Positions 9,362 through 18,618 of a DNA stretch of 64,000 bases are shown one piece after another. The stretch is from Palsa-504 sp963806335 (GTDB taxonomy: Bacteria > Actinomycetota > Actinomycetes > Streptosporangiales > Streptosporangiaceae), in contig CAWDXO010000012.1 in the NCBI GenBank assembly GCA_963806335.1, forward strand, positions 186,001-250,000. The letters are read 5' to 3'. The position numbers and the translations under genes are program-made. How positions within the stretch are numbered: the first letter of the stretch is position 1; every line of letters begins with the position of its first letter. The notes under the pieces were generated by a model. It worked only from the letters and a program-made list of their open reading frames with translations, ran no database searches and had not been told where the DNA came from.

Positions 9362-10096
9362 TTACGCACCAGCGGAGGGCAGGACCGCCGCGAAGCGTTC
9401 CGCGGCCCGGTCGAGCTGGGTGCGGATGTGCTGCCTGGCGGCATCGTCAAGCGGGGTATCGGGAAGGTCGATGAGCTCACGCAGGATCGGGACCAGCGGG
9501 GCGTACTTGCCGGCCAGCGTGTGCAGCCGGGGACCGGTGGTGTGGATCAGTCCCACGCCGTTGTCGGTGAAGTCGGAGGCCTTGATCACCCGGGCCCACG
9601 GATGACGGCGCAGGCTGTCCGCGACGTGCTCGCGGTACTGCTCATGCGCGTCGCGGTCCGCCGCGTACTCCGGGTTGGTCACCGCGTCCACCAGTTCGGC
9701 CACCCGCGGGCCGAACTCCGCCGCCAGCGCCGCCAGCGCCCCCTGCCGGGTACCGGTCGTGCGGCCGTCCAGGCCGGCGGCCAGCTCGGCAGCATGATCT
9801 TCCACCGCGTCGTGCAGCAGCGCGGCGATGATCACGTCCGCGTCGTGCACGCCGTAGTGCGACATGATCCGGATCGCCACCCGGAGTAGGTGGTTTAGGT
9901 ACGGTTCCCGTTCCCTGCGGTCGCCCGCGTGCAGTCGGGCCGCCAGTTCGAGGGCCCGGTTCAGGCGGCGCTGGTCGTCCTCGGGAAACGACGCGATCTC
10001 CATCGCGAACCGCTCCCGCAGTCCTTCCTCACCGTAGGTTGAGGTAATCGCGTGCAGCGGCATCGTCGCCACCAGCCGCCGCTGGCCGGAATCCAT
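9362..10096 (-). CDS. HD-domain hydrolase (SpoT/MESH1-like)
   Basis: Protein of 244 residues with an HD metal-dependent phosphohydrolase fold like the N-terminal hydrolase of RelA/SpoT. Visible signatures are HAGDRREREPYLNHLLRVA, then the HD pair in ALLHDAVEDH, and a following helix with FGPRVAELVDAVTNPE, which matches the RelA/SpoT pattern. There is no synthetase, TGS or ACT domain, so if it acts on (p)ppGpp it would only degrade it; other nucleotide substrates are possible. The gene stands alone with about 150-190 bases on either side. Confidence 0.8.
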   Translation of the reverse strand: MDSGQRRLVATMPLHAITSTYGEEGLRERFAMEIASFPEDDQRRLNRALELAARLHAGDRREREPYLNHLLRVAIRIMSHYGVHDADVIIAALLHDAVEDHAAELAAGLDGRTTGTRQGALAALAAEFGPRVAELVDAVTNPEYAADRDAHEQYREHVADSLRRHPWARVIKASDFTDNGVGLIHTTGPRLHTLAGKYAPLVPILRELIDLPDTPLDDAARQHIRTQLDRAAERFAAVLPSAGA

Positions 10097-10285
10097 GCCT
10101 TAGGAGTAGCACACAGTGCTTCCGGTATGCCTGCGCCCATCAGGTTTGTCATATTCTTCCGGCTCCCGCACCGGCACCCGCCGTGTCAACGGGCGTGCGA
10201 GTGCCCGCTGAGGGATCGGTGACACATTGAGCACGTAAGAGGGCCATATCAACTCCGCAAGCGGTGCAGCAAGCTGGCCGCCGGG

Positions 10286-12022
10286 TCAGACCGGCGAGGC
10301 CTGGGGCTGGTCGGCGGGCTCGCGGAGCAGCGGGAGGATGATGGCGAATCGCGTCGCGCCCGGCTTGCTGGTTACCGTGATGCAGCCGCCGTGCGCGGCG
10401 ACGACGGCGTCCACGATGGCCAGGCCGAGTCCGGTGCTCTTTCCGGCGGCGTTAGCATCCCGGGCCCGCGATGTATCGGCCCGGGTGAATCGCTCGAACA
10501 GTTCGGGCAGCAGTTCGGGCGGGATGCCCGGACCATCATCGGTGATGCTCAGTTCGACCCGAGGACCTGACGGCAGCACGCCGCGCTGCACGGTGGTGCC
10601 ACCGGACCACTCGGCGTCGTGCGACTCAGGACCGCCCGCCTCGGCGCCGCCCGATACGGCGAGGGCGACGCTGACCGTCGAGCCCGGCGGGGTGTGCTTG
10701 CCCGCGTTGCTCAGCAGGTTGGCCATCACCTGGTGCAGCCGATGCTCGTCGCCGCTGACCAGGACCGGCTCGTCCGGGAGGTCGAGCCGCCAGCGGTGAT
10801 CGGTGCGGGCCACCCGCGCGTCGCTGGTCGTCTCGATGGCGAGCCGGGACAGGTCGACGGGCTCACGCTCAAGCGGGCGCCCCGCGTCGAGCCGGGCCAG
10901 CAGCAGCAGGTCATCGACAAGGACCGTCATCCGCGCGGATTCGGACTGGACCCGCCTCAGCGCGTGCGTCACGTCCTCGGGCACCGGACCTGTATGCCGC
11001 AGGGCCAGCTCAGCGTAGCCGCGGATCGCGGACAGCGGAGTCCGCAGCTCGTGGCTCGCGTCCGCCGCGAACCGGCGCAGCCGGGCCTCGCTGGCCGCGC
11101 GGCGGCCGAGTGCCCGTTCGACATGGAACAGCATCCGGTTGAACGCGGCGCCGACCCGGCCCACCTCGGTACGGGGGTCGTTGTCGGGGACGCCGGCCGG
11201 CAGCGTGACCTCACCTGAATCCAGCGGCAACTCCGTCACCCTGGTCGCGGTGGCGGCGACCCGCCGCAGCGGCCGCAGCGAGAGCTCCACCAGCAAGGCG
11301 CCCAGCAAGATGGCCAGCAGTAGCACCCCCCCGAAGACCAGATGCTCGGTGTTCTCGACATGGTTGAGCGTGTCGTTGACCGGGGCGAGCGGCATTCCGG
11401 TGACGAGTTCGGTGCCGGCTTCAGGGCCGGCCACCTTAGTGATCAGGAACTCGCCGCCGAGCGAATCCAGGTCCACCGCGTGAGTTGGCACCGGCGGAGC
11501 CTGGTCGGGCGGGGGCGCGGGCGGGTCTGATGCCCCTGACGGGACCGGCACGGCGGCGGGCGACAGTTTGGCCAGCGTGGTCGTGTCGGTGGCGGACAGC
11601 GAACACTCTTGGGAAACGAGCCTCTTATAGTCGACGGAACCATTGCTCAGCACTACCAGCAGCGTGACGGGTGCCTGTCCCTGGTCGGCGCAGGCGTAGC
11701 CCACCGGACCGCCGTCGGGATCCGGCTGACCGCCGTGGTCCTGCTCGTCATTCGCTGAGCTTTGCACGCAGCTGTACCAGGTGCGGGTCGCGGTCTGCAG
11801 CTGCTGGCTGAGCGATGACATCAGCGAGTTGTTCAGCGACTGGACAGTGACCACGCTGACGATGACGCTGGCCAGCCCGAACAAGACGATAAGCCCGATG
11901 ATGAGCTTGCCGCTGATCGTGCGCAGCGACAGCAGGGCCGCCAGGCGCGCGAGGCGCGGTGCTTTCCCGGCCGGCGGAGCCGGCCGGTGCGGCCGTGGCG
12001 CGTCCGGGGCGGAGGCGGACAT
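10286..12022 (-). CDS. Two-component sensor histidine kinase
   Basis: Membrane sensor kinase of 578 residues. From the chosen ATG: TM1 at about 38-60, an extracytoplasmic sensor region of about 165 residues with Pro-rich stretches and cysteines, TM2 at about 228-246, a HAMP region, the phosphoacceptor His324 in ASHELRTPL, the N box (MANLLSNAGKH), and G boxes DDGPGIP and GLGLAI. The ATG overlaps the TAA of the response regulator by one base (TAATG), which decides this start over longer in-frame options reaching back into the regulator gene. The pairing and architecture resemble the mycobacterial TrcS/TcrY group; the signal is unknown. Confidence 0.95.
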   Translation of the reverse strand: MSASAPDAPRPHRPAPPAGKAPRLARLAALLSLRTISGKLIIGLIVLFGLASVIVSVVTVQSLNNSLMSSLSQQLQTATRTWYSCVQSSANDEQDHGGQPDPDGGPVGYACADQGQAPVTLLVVLSNGSVDYKRLVSQECSLSATDTTTLAKLSPAAVPVPSGASDPPAPPPDQAPPVPTHAVDLDSLGGEFLITKVAGPEAGTELVTGMPLAPVNDTLNHVENTEHLVFGGVLLLAILLGALLVELSLRPLRRVAATATRVTELPLDSGEVTLPAGVPDNDPRTEVGRVGAAFNRMLFHVERALGRRAASEARLRRFAADASHELRTPLSAIRGYAELALRHTGPVPEDVTHALRRVQSESARMTVLVDDLLLLARLDAGRPLEREPVDLSRLAIETTSDARVARTDHRWRLDLPDEPVLVSGDEHRLHQVMANLLSNAGKHTPPGSTVSVALAVSGGAEAGGPESHDAEWSGGTTVQRGVLPSGPRVELSITDDGPGIPPELLPELFERFTRADTSRARDANAAGKSTGLGLAIVDAVVAAHGGCITVTSKPGATRFAIILPLLREPADQPQASPV

Positions 12023-12813
12023 TAGCTCGCTGGCTTCAGCACGTAACCGACGCCGCGGACGGTGTGGATGAGCGGCACCCGCCCGGCGTCGATCTTCTTG
12101 CGCAGGTAGCTGATGTACAGCTCGACGACGTGCGCTTGGCCGCCGAAGTCGTAGTTCCACACCCGGTCCAGGATCTGCGCCTTGGACAGTACCCGCCTGG
12201 GGTTGCGCATGAGGAACCTGAGGAGCTCGAACTCGGTCGCGGTCAGGTCGATCAGCTCACCGTCCCGGCGGACCTCGCGCGCGTCCTCGTCCATGGTCAG
12301 GTCGCCGACGGCCAGCGATCCCTCGGTGCGGACGCGGGTCAGGCTGGCCCGGCGCAGCAGCCCGCGCAGCCGGGCCAGCACCTCTTCCAGGCTGAACGGC
12401 TTGGTCACGTAGTCGTCACCGCCGGCGGTGATTCCCGCCACGCGGTCTTCCACCGCGTCCCTGGCCGTCAGGAACAGCACGCAGACCTGCGGTATCTCCG
12501 CGCGAAGCCGCCGCATGACCTCGATGCCGTTGAAGTCGGGGAGCATGATGTCGAGCACCACCGCGTCCGGCCGGAACTCGCGTGCGGTCCGCACCGCGTC
12601 GGCGCCGTTACCGGCCACCAGAACGTTCCAGCCCTCGTATCGGAGCACGCTCGCCAGCAGCTCGGCCAGGCTGGGCTCGTCGTCGACGACGAGCACGCGC
12701 ACCGGCGTGCCGTCCGCCCGCTGAATGCCGGCGTTGCGAGCGCTCGCCGCGACGGTGCTGGCGGCCTGCGCCCCGCCGACCTGAACTGGGGCCTGGCTGT
12801 TGTTCTCCATCAT
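12022..12813 (-). CDS. OmpR-family response regulator
   Basis: DNA-binding response regulator that pairs with the downstream kinase. The receiver domain has the acidic pair in VVDDEPS, the phosphoacceptor Asp in VVLDIMLPD, the conserved Thr in FLTARD and Lys in YVTKPFS. The C-terminal winged helix has LTATEFELLRFLM and the recognition and wing segments ending in RGVGYVL. An N-terminal extension of about 35 residues precedes the receiver domain. I chose the ATG at 12813 because a GAGG precedes it and because longer starts would run into the upstream CYTH gene, whose stop is at 12860. Confidence 0.94.
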   Translation of the reverse strand: MMENNSQAPVQVGGAQAASTVAASARNAGIQRADGTPVRVLVVDDEPSLAELLASVLRYEGWNVLVAGNGADAVRTAREFRPDAVVLDIMLPDFNGIEVMRRLRAEIPQVCVLFLTARDAVEDRVAGITAGGDDYVTKPFSLEEVLARLRGLLRRASLTRVRTEGSLAVGDLTMDEDAREVRRDGELIDLTATEFELLRFLMRNPRRVLSKAQILDRVWNYDFGGQAHVVELYISYLRKKIDAGRVPLIHTVRGVGYVLKPAS

Positions 12814-12859
12814 CCTCGGGCTCGCTCGTTGTCGTCGCCATGGGCCACGCGGCCCTCGA

Positions 12860-13633
12860 TCAGGAGCCATCTGCCCCCCGGGCCGGAGGCCATGCCAATC
12901 TCTTGATCGACTCTGTGCCTAGTATGCCCACGCTGGGAGCAGAACCTGCGCCTAGGCTCTCAGTCAAGGCGGCCAAGGTGTCCGCCCCGTCAGAATCCGC
13001 TATGAATAAGCTCTGAAGGAGACGGCTGAGCTTCGACCCCGAGGATGACCGTTTCGCGCCGGCCTCACGCAGGACCTGGCCGACCGCCTCGAGGAGGCGG
13101 GACGCTTCCGGTTCCTCCGAGACAATCTCGACCTCGATCTCGCGCCACGTCACGGGCTTCTCGTCCGGCCCGCCGAACCGGCTAGCGGTCACCCGGTCGT
13201 CGGCGACTTCCACCAGCGCATCGCCCGACAGCCCGGTTAGTGTCACCACTGTCCGTTCGGTATCAAGAATTGCGATGGGCCGCAGTCGCCGGCCTGCGGT
13301 GATGTCCTCCACCTGAGCCGCGAGCCGCGCCGGGACAACTCCGCCGTTACCGTCGTCGAGCGGCGCGTGCAGCTCCTGTCTCGTGTCCTTGCGCACCGGT
13401 AGCTTGAGGTGCCAGCCCTCATCGGTGCCGCCCACGCGCCGGCGGAGCGTGACCCGGTGCTGGTTGAGGTCGAAGTCCTCGGTGTCGAAGTAGGTAGCGC
13501 TCAGGTAGTACCGCTTCGGGTCCGGGCGCCGACCGCTGAGCCCGGGCAGGCCGCCGAGCTGGGGCAGGACGAAATCGCCGTCGGCGTCGTATTTCTGCTC
13601 GGTCTCCAGATGGTCGCCATGGCTGCTTGTCAC
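12860..13633 (-). CDS. CYTH-domain protein without CHAD domain
   Basis: Protein of 257 residues with the CYTH (triphosphate tunnel metalloenzyme) fold, which hydrolyses or cyclises triphosphates or polyphosphates. The diagnostic ExExK is LETEQK near residue 10; other tunnel residues are in YFDTEDFDL, VTLRRR, WHLKLP and EIEVEI. Many actinobacterial CYTH proteins carry a C-terminal CHAD domain of about 250-300 residues. Here only about 55 residues of unrelated low-complexity sequence follow the CYTH part, so it is either a CYTH-only form or a truncated one. Confidence 0.88.
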   Translation of the reverse strand: MTSSHGDHLETEQKYDADGDFVLPQLGGLPGLSGRRPDPKRYYLSATYFDTEDFDLNQHRVTLRRRVGGTDEGWHLKLPVRKDTRQELHAPLDDGNGGVVPARLAAQVEDITAGRRLRPIAILDTERTVVTLTGLSGDALVEVADDRVTASRFGGPDEKPVTWREIEVEIVSEEPEASRLLEAVGQVLREAGAKRSSSGSKLSRLLQSLFIADSDGADTLAALTESLGAGSAPSVGILGTESIKRLAWPPARGADGS

Positions 13634-13644
13634 GTTTGTTAATG

Positions 13645-16356
13645 CTAGTTGTGGTAGACGGCGAAGCGCGTGCCAGGCCGCTCAATCAGCAGAGCTTCCC
13701 TGGCCGGGACGGGCTCGTCCGCCGCTGACCGCGGATACGCCTCGACGTGGAGTCCGTCGACGCCGGGCTGGCCCGCGGCGTCCCAGGCCTGGGTGTGAGC
13801 GGCGAGCTCGGCGGCGAGTCCCGGCCCGTGCGGCCCGAATCCGGCCACCTCGAGCGTGAGCCGCCCCGGCAGCTCATCCGCCTCACCTAGGGCGCCCGGC
13901 GACGGGGTCGCGGTGAGCAGCGCGATGCCGTCGGAGTCCAGGATCCCGCTGGTGAGGCGCAGCCCACGGGTGCGGATCGGCGCCTCGAGCAGCGAGGCGG
14001 CGCCGGGCCACGAGGCGGGTGGCCTGCGGCGCCCGCGGGAACCGGAAGGCCGCTCTTCCGTGACCGTGCACGACCGGGCATCGCGGGCCGCGAGCCACAG
14101 GCCAAGTCCCCACATGACCTGCGCGGTCGGGGCGCGGACACCGGTCGGGAGCCTGACGGCAGGGCCAGCCAGGTAGGCAGCGAGCGACCCGGCGTCGGCT
14201 TCCTGGCCGTCGGCCAGCGTGAGCCCGTCGGGAAGCATGACAGAAAGACCGGGCTGGACGAGCACGATGCGTTCTGGGCCGGCGAGCGAGCCGCGCATCC
14301 GCATGAATCCGCAGGGCGCGAGCGACACGCTCGTCCAGCGCCCGCCGGTGCCCAGACGCTCGAACGCCACCGCCAGCTGCGTTCCGCGCACGTCAAACGG
14401 CACCACGATCAGGCCGCCCCGGCCGGTCTGGTCCAGCCACGCGGGCGCGAGGTCGCTGACGCCTACGGTGGCGATCACGCGGTCATAAGGCGCGGACGGC
14501 GGGTAGCCGTCGGCGCCGTCCGCGGCGACCACGGTGACGTCCGGGAATCCGGCGTTGACCAGGTGATCACGGGCCTGGCGGGCCAGGTCGGCGTCGATGT
14601 CGACGCTGACCACGGTGCCGGAGGGACCCACCATGTGCTGCATCAGCGCGGCGTTGTAGCCGGTTCCGGCGCCGATCTCGAGCACTCGCTGGCCGGGAGC
14701 CAGGTCCAGCTGGTCCAGCATGATCGCCATGATGGCGGGCTGCGAGGACGAGCTGATCGGCTGCCCGTCGGCGTCGCGCTTGGTCACGATGGCGTCATCG
14801 CGGTAGGCCGACTCGGGCGGCAGGTGGGGCAGGAACAGGTGCCTGGGCACGTCGCGCAGCGCCGCGGCGATGAGCGGGTTCTTGATCTGGTTGGCGCCGA
14901 CCACCCGTGCGGCGAGGCGTTCCCTGATCCGCGCCAGCGAGCTGTCGTCGGTCACGGCTAGCCCCCCGGGATCCCGGGCCGGCCTCCCGGGATCCCGGGG
15001 CCGGCGGAGCCACAGTCGCAGCGCCGCGACGGCCAGCGCACCCAGGGCGGCCACGCCCGCCAGCACGAAGATGTTCCCGGCGAGCAACTGCAGGCCGTGC
15101 CAGTGGAACTCGTGGTACCAGGGCTGGTCGCCGGTCGCGAAATAGGTGCCCGGCCCGTACCAGACCAGGCCCGCGGGGGTCAGCCCCGCCTGGCTATCCC
15201 AGAACTGCGGCCACGCGCCGAACACCAGCACCAGCCCGCTCCCGGCCACCCACCACGCGGCCCGGGCCAGGCCCCTGGCCTGCGCGCCCAGATGAGCCAG
15301 CAGCGCGATCCCGACCGCGACCCAGACCCAGTGATGATCCCAGCTCAGCGGGGAGACCAGCAGGCCGGTCAGGGCACACGCCAGCATCGCGGGCACCGGC
15401 TGACCGGCGCGGAACAGGACGGCGGCGGCGATCAGCCCGACGATCACGACTACGGCGGCCGCCGCGATCCACGGCGTCGTGCCGGCTGTCACGCTGCCCG
15501 CCAGCCGGGTGACGACGCCGCGCAGCGACTGGTTGCCCCTGGTGCCGAGGAACACGATCCGGTTGGCGTTCAGGAACAGCCTCCTCGCCCAGTAGTCGCG
15601 TGAGTCGCGGGGCAGGATCGCGTACCCGAGCGCCACGGTGGCCGCGAACACCACGGCGGCCATCGCGGCCTGCCGGTACCGGCGGATGAGCAGCAGGTAG
15701 GGGATGAAGATCAGCGGCGTCAGCTTCACCCCGGCGGCGACGCCGATCCCGATGCCGTGCCACCAGCGGGTCGGGCCGCCCGGCGTCAGCGCGCCGCCGG
15801 TCAGCAGATCGACGCTGACGAGCAGCATCAGCAGCAGGTTGACCTGACCCAGGCTCAGTGTCTGCTGCACCGGCTCGGTGAGCAGCGCCAGCGCCGATAC
15901 GCCGAGCGTCGCGCCCAGCCTGACCGCCGGACGATCGCGGTAGCCGAGCGCGCCGAACGTCAGCCAGAGCGACAGGGCGAGAGCGGCCAGGCTAGCCAGC
16001 GTCATGGCCCAGCGCAGCACCGTCCACGGCAGCGCGGACGCCACGGCGAAGACGGCCGCCGCGAACGGCGGATAGGTGAACTGGACGCCGTTCGCGCCGG
16101 TCCAGTCGTACAGCGGGAAGGATCGGTGGCCGTCGTAGGCGGGGGGGACATGCCGGACGATCAGGCCGCCGTCGCGGTACACCACCAGGTCCCGCATGGC
16201 CGCCATGTACGACAGGTGGCTGACCAGGTCCGCCAGGTAGACGGCCAGCACCGTCGCGAGCAGCAGGATCCCGGCAGGCAGCAGCCAACGGGCCCCATCC
16301 CGGATGGGCCCGGTGGCTGCCGTCGCCTCGGTGGCCGCCGCTGGCTCTGCCCGCAC
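13645..16356 (-). CDS. GT87 mannosyltransferase fused to PCMT-type methyltransferase
   Basis: 903-residue open frame with two unrelated halves. Residues 1-460 are a polytopic GT87/DUF2029 protein (DLVVYRDGG early acidic motif, FTYPPFAA, LSLGQVNLLLMLL, GVAAGVKLTPLIFIPY), the family of polyprenyl-phosphomannose-dependent alpha-mannosyltransferases. From about 468 (TDDSSLARIRERL) there is a protein-L-isoaspartate O-methyltransferase (PCMT)-type domain with SAM motif VLEIGAGTGYNAALM and about 190 extra C-terminal residues. The joint (14953-14990) contains a run of six G/C, an out-of-frame TAG at 14960-14958 and an in-frame GTG at 14955. A single base change in the run would therefore give two separate genes, the second starting at that GTG. 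Either a real fusion or a sequence error. Confidence 0.85.
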   Translation of the reverse strand: MRAEPAAATEATAATGPIRDGARWLLPAGILLLATVLAVYLADLVSHLSYMAAMRDLVVYRDGGLIVRHVPPAYDGHRSFPLYDWTGANGVQFTYPPFAAAVFAVASALPWTVLRWAMTLASLAALALSLWLTFGALGYRDRPAVRLGATLGVSALALLTEPVQQTLSLGQVNLLLMLLVSVDLLTGGALTPGGPTRWWHGIGIGVAAGVKLTPLIFIPYLLLIRRYRQAAMAAVVFAATVALGYAILPRDSRDYWARRLFLNANRIVFLGTRGNQSLRGVVTRLAGSVTAGTTPWIAAAAVVVIVGLIAAAVLFRAGQPVPAMLACALTGLLVSPLSWDHHWVWVAVGIALLAHLGAQARGLARAAWWVAGSGLVLVFGAWPQFWDSQAGLTPAGLVWYGPGTYFATGDQPWYHEFHWHGLQLLAGNIFVLAGVAALGALAVAALRLWLRRPRDPGRPARDPGGLAVTDDSSLARIRERLAARVVGANQIKNPLIAAALRDVPRHLFLPHLPPESAYRDDAIVTKRDADGQPISSSSQPAIMAIMLDQLDLAPGQRVLEIGAGTGYNAALMQHMVGPSGTVVSVDIDADLARQARDHLVNAGFPDVTVVAADGADGYPPSAPYDRVIATVGVSDLAPAWLDQTGRGGLIVVPFDVRGTQLAVAFERLGTGGRWTSVSLAPCGFMRMRGSLAGPERIVLVQPGLSVMLPDGLTLADGQEADAGSLAAYLAGPAVRLPTGVRAPTAQVMWGLGLWLAARDARSCTVTEERPSGSRGRRRPPASWPGAASLLEAPIRTRGLRLTSGILDSDGIALLTATPSPGALGEADELPGRLTLEVAGFGPHGPGLAAELAAHTQAWDAAGQPGVDGLHVEAYPRSAADEPVPAREALLIERPGTRFAVYHN

Positions 16357-16486
16357 CGCGAACGTCCCTTCGTCAGGCCCGTCATCATTGGCTGGCGCGA
16401 ATGTACCGTGCCGATGATAGTGCCTGTGACCCTGATCAGAAGGGACCGATCGCGTCGCGCCCAGCTTCAGCCAAGCCGATCGAGTC

Positions 16487-17167
16487 TTAGCTGATGGTGC
16501 GCGTGTCCTCGGTGCTGGTGTCCCGGGCCGGGGCGGCGTCGGCGGGTACGTCGCGCGCCACGACCTTCCTCATCGGCAGCCCGCTGGCCGCCACCTCACG
16601 GGCGGGAACGGTCTCGATCGGGACGGTCTCGGCGGGGACGGTCTCGCCGGTCACGGTCTCACCGGGAACGGTCTCGGTCACCGGCTCGGCGGCCCTGATC
16701 CCGGACGGCACGGACAGGATCCGGCCGAAGGCGGCGGCCGCGATGAACACGATCACGACGCCGAGCGCGTAGAAGAAGCCGAGCTCTTCCATAATCCGCG
16801 TGTAGACATGCGGGCTAGCCGGCGAACCACCCATGGGAACGTGGTTGTTCCACAACGGGCTGAGGGTGGTGCCCAGGACGAACCAGGCTCCGGCCGCCGC
16901 GGCGAGCAGCGCGCCGAACAGCGCGGTGTGCCTGGTCTTGGCGATCAGCAGGAGGAAGCCGCCCAGGAACACCGCCGCGCCGGGCAGGATCTCCAGCCAC
17001 AGCCGCGCCGTGTTGTAGTGCCAGGCGGTGTCGGGGGTGTAAGCGTAATGGAAATACGGGCCGATGAACGGGATCAGGGCGCCCCAAAGCCCGAGGAGGA
17101 TCAGCAGGAACCCGCTGACCGCTCCCCGGCTACGCCGCATCTGCAGCATCCCAGCCATGCGTATCAC
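16487..17167 (-). CDS. Four-helix membrane protein of unknown function
   Basis: 226 residues that I do not recognise as a named family. There are about four hydrophobic helices (roughly residues 17-36, 60-77, 83-100 and 130-150), with a loop containing YFHYAYTPDTAWHYN between the first two and another with NNHVPMGG. The cytoplasmic-looking tail of about 75 residues is built from repeated ETVP units and ends in a charged segment. It lies upstream of, and in the same direction as, the mannosyltransferase/methyltransferase gene, 130 bases away. Confidence 0.7.
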   Translation of the reverse strand: MIRMAGMLQMRRSRGAVSGFLLILLGLWGALIPFIGPYFHYAYTPDTAWHYNTARLWLEILPGAAVFLGGFLLLIAKTRHTALFGALLAAAAGAWFVLGTTLSPLWNNHVPMGGSPASPHVYTRIMEELGFFYALGVVIVFIAAAAFGRILSVPSGIRAAEPVTETVPGETVTGETVPAETVPIETVPAREVAASGLPMRKVVARDVPADAAPARDTSTEDTRTIS

Positions 17168-17269
17168 TTCCCAGGTGAGTCACGATATTAGGTTATGCGG
17201 GCTTGACGTTCGGCCCCTACCCCGAGCAGGACGCTGTATTCCCAACCTGCAGGGGTAGTCTTTCGCGTC

Positions 17270-18610
17270 GTGGACACCAGGCGCCTTGTGCCGCGCACCG
17301 ACCTGCTGCTGGCCGATCCCCGGCTGGCGGCGGCGGTGGACAGGCTGGGCCGCGCGCTGGTCAAGGCGGCGGTGGGCCGCGCGCAGCAGCGGGCCAGGGA
17401 GGGGCTGATTACGCCGGACGAAGTGGCCGAGGCCGCCGTCGCCGAGCTTCCGGCCCGCGCCGCCGCGTTGACTCCGGTGATCAACGCGACCGGCGTCCTC
17501 GTGCACACCAACCTGGGCCGGGCGCCGTTGTCCGCGGCGGCGGCCGAGGCGATCGCGGCGGCGGCAGGCAGCTGTGACGTGGAGTTCGACCTGGCCTCCG
17601 GCGCGCGTGCCCGCCGCGGCGCCGGCGCGCTCGACGCCCTGGCCCGCGCCGTGCCTGGCGCCGAGGCGGTGGCCGTGGTCAACAACAACGCCGCCGCGCT
17701 GGTGCTCGCGGCCACCGCGCTCAGCAGCCCCGAGACGGGCGAGATCGTGATCAGCCGGGGTGAGCTCATCGAGATCGGCGACCGGTTCCGGCTGCCTGAC
17801 CTGCTGACCTCGACCGGCGCGAGGCTCCGCGAGGTGGGCACGACCAACCGTTCGACGGTCACGGATTACGCCGATGCCGTCGGACCGCGGACCGCGTTCA
17901 TCCTCAAGGTGCACCCGTCCAACTTCCGCATCGAGGGCTTCACCGCCGCCGCGTCGGCCGCCGAGCTGGCCGGGCTGGGGGAGACCCGCGGGGTTCCGCT
18001 CATCTTCGACATCGGTTCCGGGCTGCTGGCCCCGCACCCCCGGCTGCCCGACGAGCCGAGCGCGGCCGCCGCGCTGCGCGACGGCGCGGCCCTGGTCACC
18101 GCGAGCGGCGACAAGCTACTCGGCGGTCCGCAGGCCGGACTGCTGCTCGGCCGGGCCGACCTGGTGACCAGGCTCACCCGGCATCCCCTGGCCCGCGCGC
18201 TGCGGGTGGACAAGCTCACCCTGGCCGCTCTCGAGGCGACCCTCGCCGGACCGGTACCGCCGGTGGCCGCAGCGCTGGGCGCCGACCCCGCATCCCTTTC
18301 CGATAGGGCCAAACGGGCCGTCGTGCTTCTGCACGGTCACGGCCTCGACGCTCGCGTGGTGGCGTCGCAGGCCGCCGTCGGCGGCGGCGGGGCCCCCGGC
18401 GTACTGCTGCCCAGCGCCGCGCTGAGCCTGCCCGAATACCTGGCCGTCCCGCTGCGATGCGGGGCGCCGGTGTCCCGGGGTGAGGTGCTCGCCGTGGTCG
18501 GCCGGCTCGACGGCGGGCGGCTGCTACTGGACCTGCGTTCGGTCGCCCCGGAGGATGACGCTCGCCTGGTCGACGCCATCCTGGCCGCTTCCGCCGGCGA
18601 CCGGGCTTAG
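17270..18610 (+). CDS. selA: L-seryl-tRNA(Sec) selenium transferase SelA
   Basis: PLP enzyme of 446 residues that converts Ser-tRNA(Sec) to Sec-tRNA(Sec) with selenophosphate. It has the N-terminal SelA domain and the core motifs INATGVLVHTNLGRAPLS (about 71-88), VNNNAAAL, and the PLP lysine at about residue 282 in SGDKLLGGPQAG. Length and order fit bacterial SelA. It starts at a GTG and is followed 8 bases later by selB, so the pair is an operon. The gene for tRNA-Sec lies 4.5 kb downstream. No selD (selenophosphate synthetase) is in the window. Confidence 0.97.
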   Translation: MDTRRLVPRTDLLLADPRLAAAVDRLGRALVKAAVGRAQQRAREGLITPDEVAEAAVAELPARAAALTPVINATGVLVHTNLGRAPLSAAAAEAIAAAAGSCDVEFDLASGARARRGAGALDALARAVPGAEAVAVVNNNAAALVLAATALSSPETGEIVISRGELIEIGDRFRLPDLLTSTGARLREVGTTNRSTVTDYADAVGPRTAFILKVHPSNFRIEGFTAAASAAELAGLGETRGVPLIFDIGSGLLAPHPRLPDEPSAAAALRDGAALVTASGDKLLGGPQAGLLLGRADLVTRLTRHPLARALRVDKLTLAALEATLAGPVPPVAAALGADPASLSDRAKRAVVLLHGHGLDARVVASQAAVGGGGAPGVLLPSAALSLPEYLAVPLRCGAPVSRGEVLAVVGRLDGGRLLLDLRSVAPEDDARLVDAILAASAGDRA

Positions 18611-18618
18611 CTGGTCTC

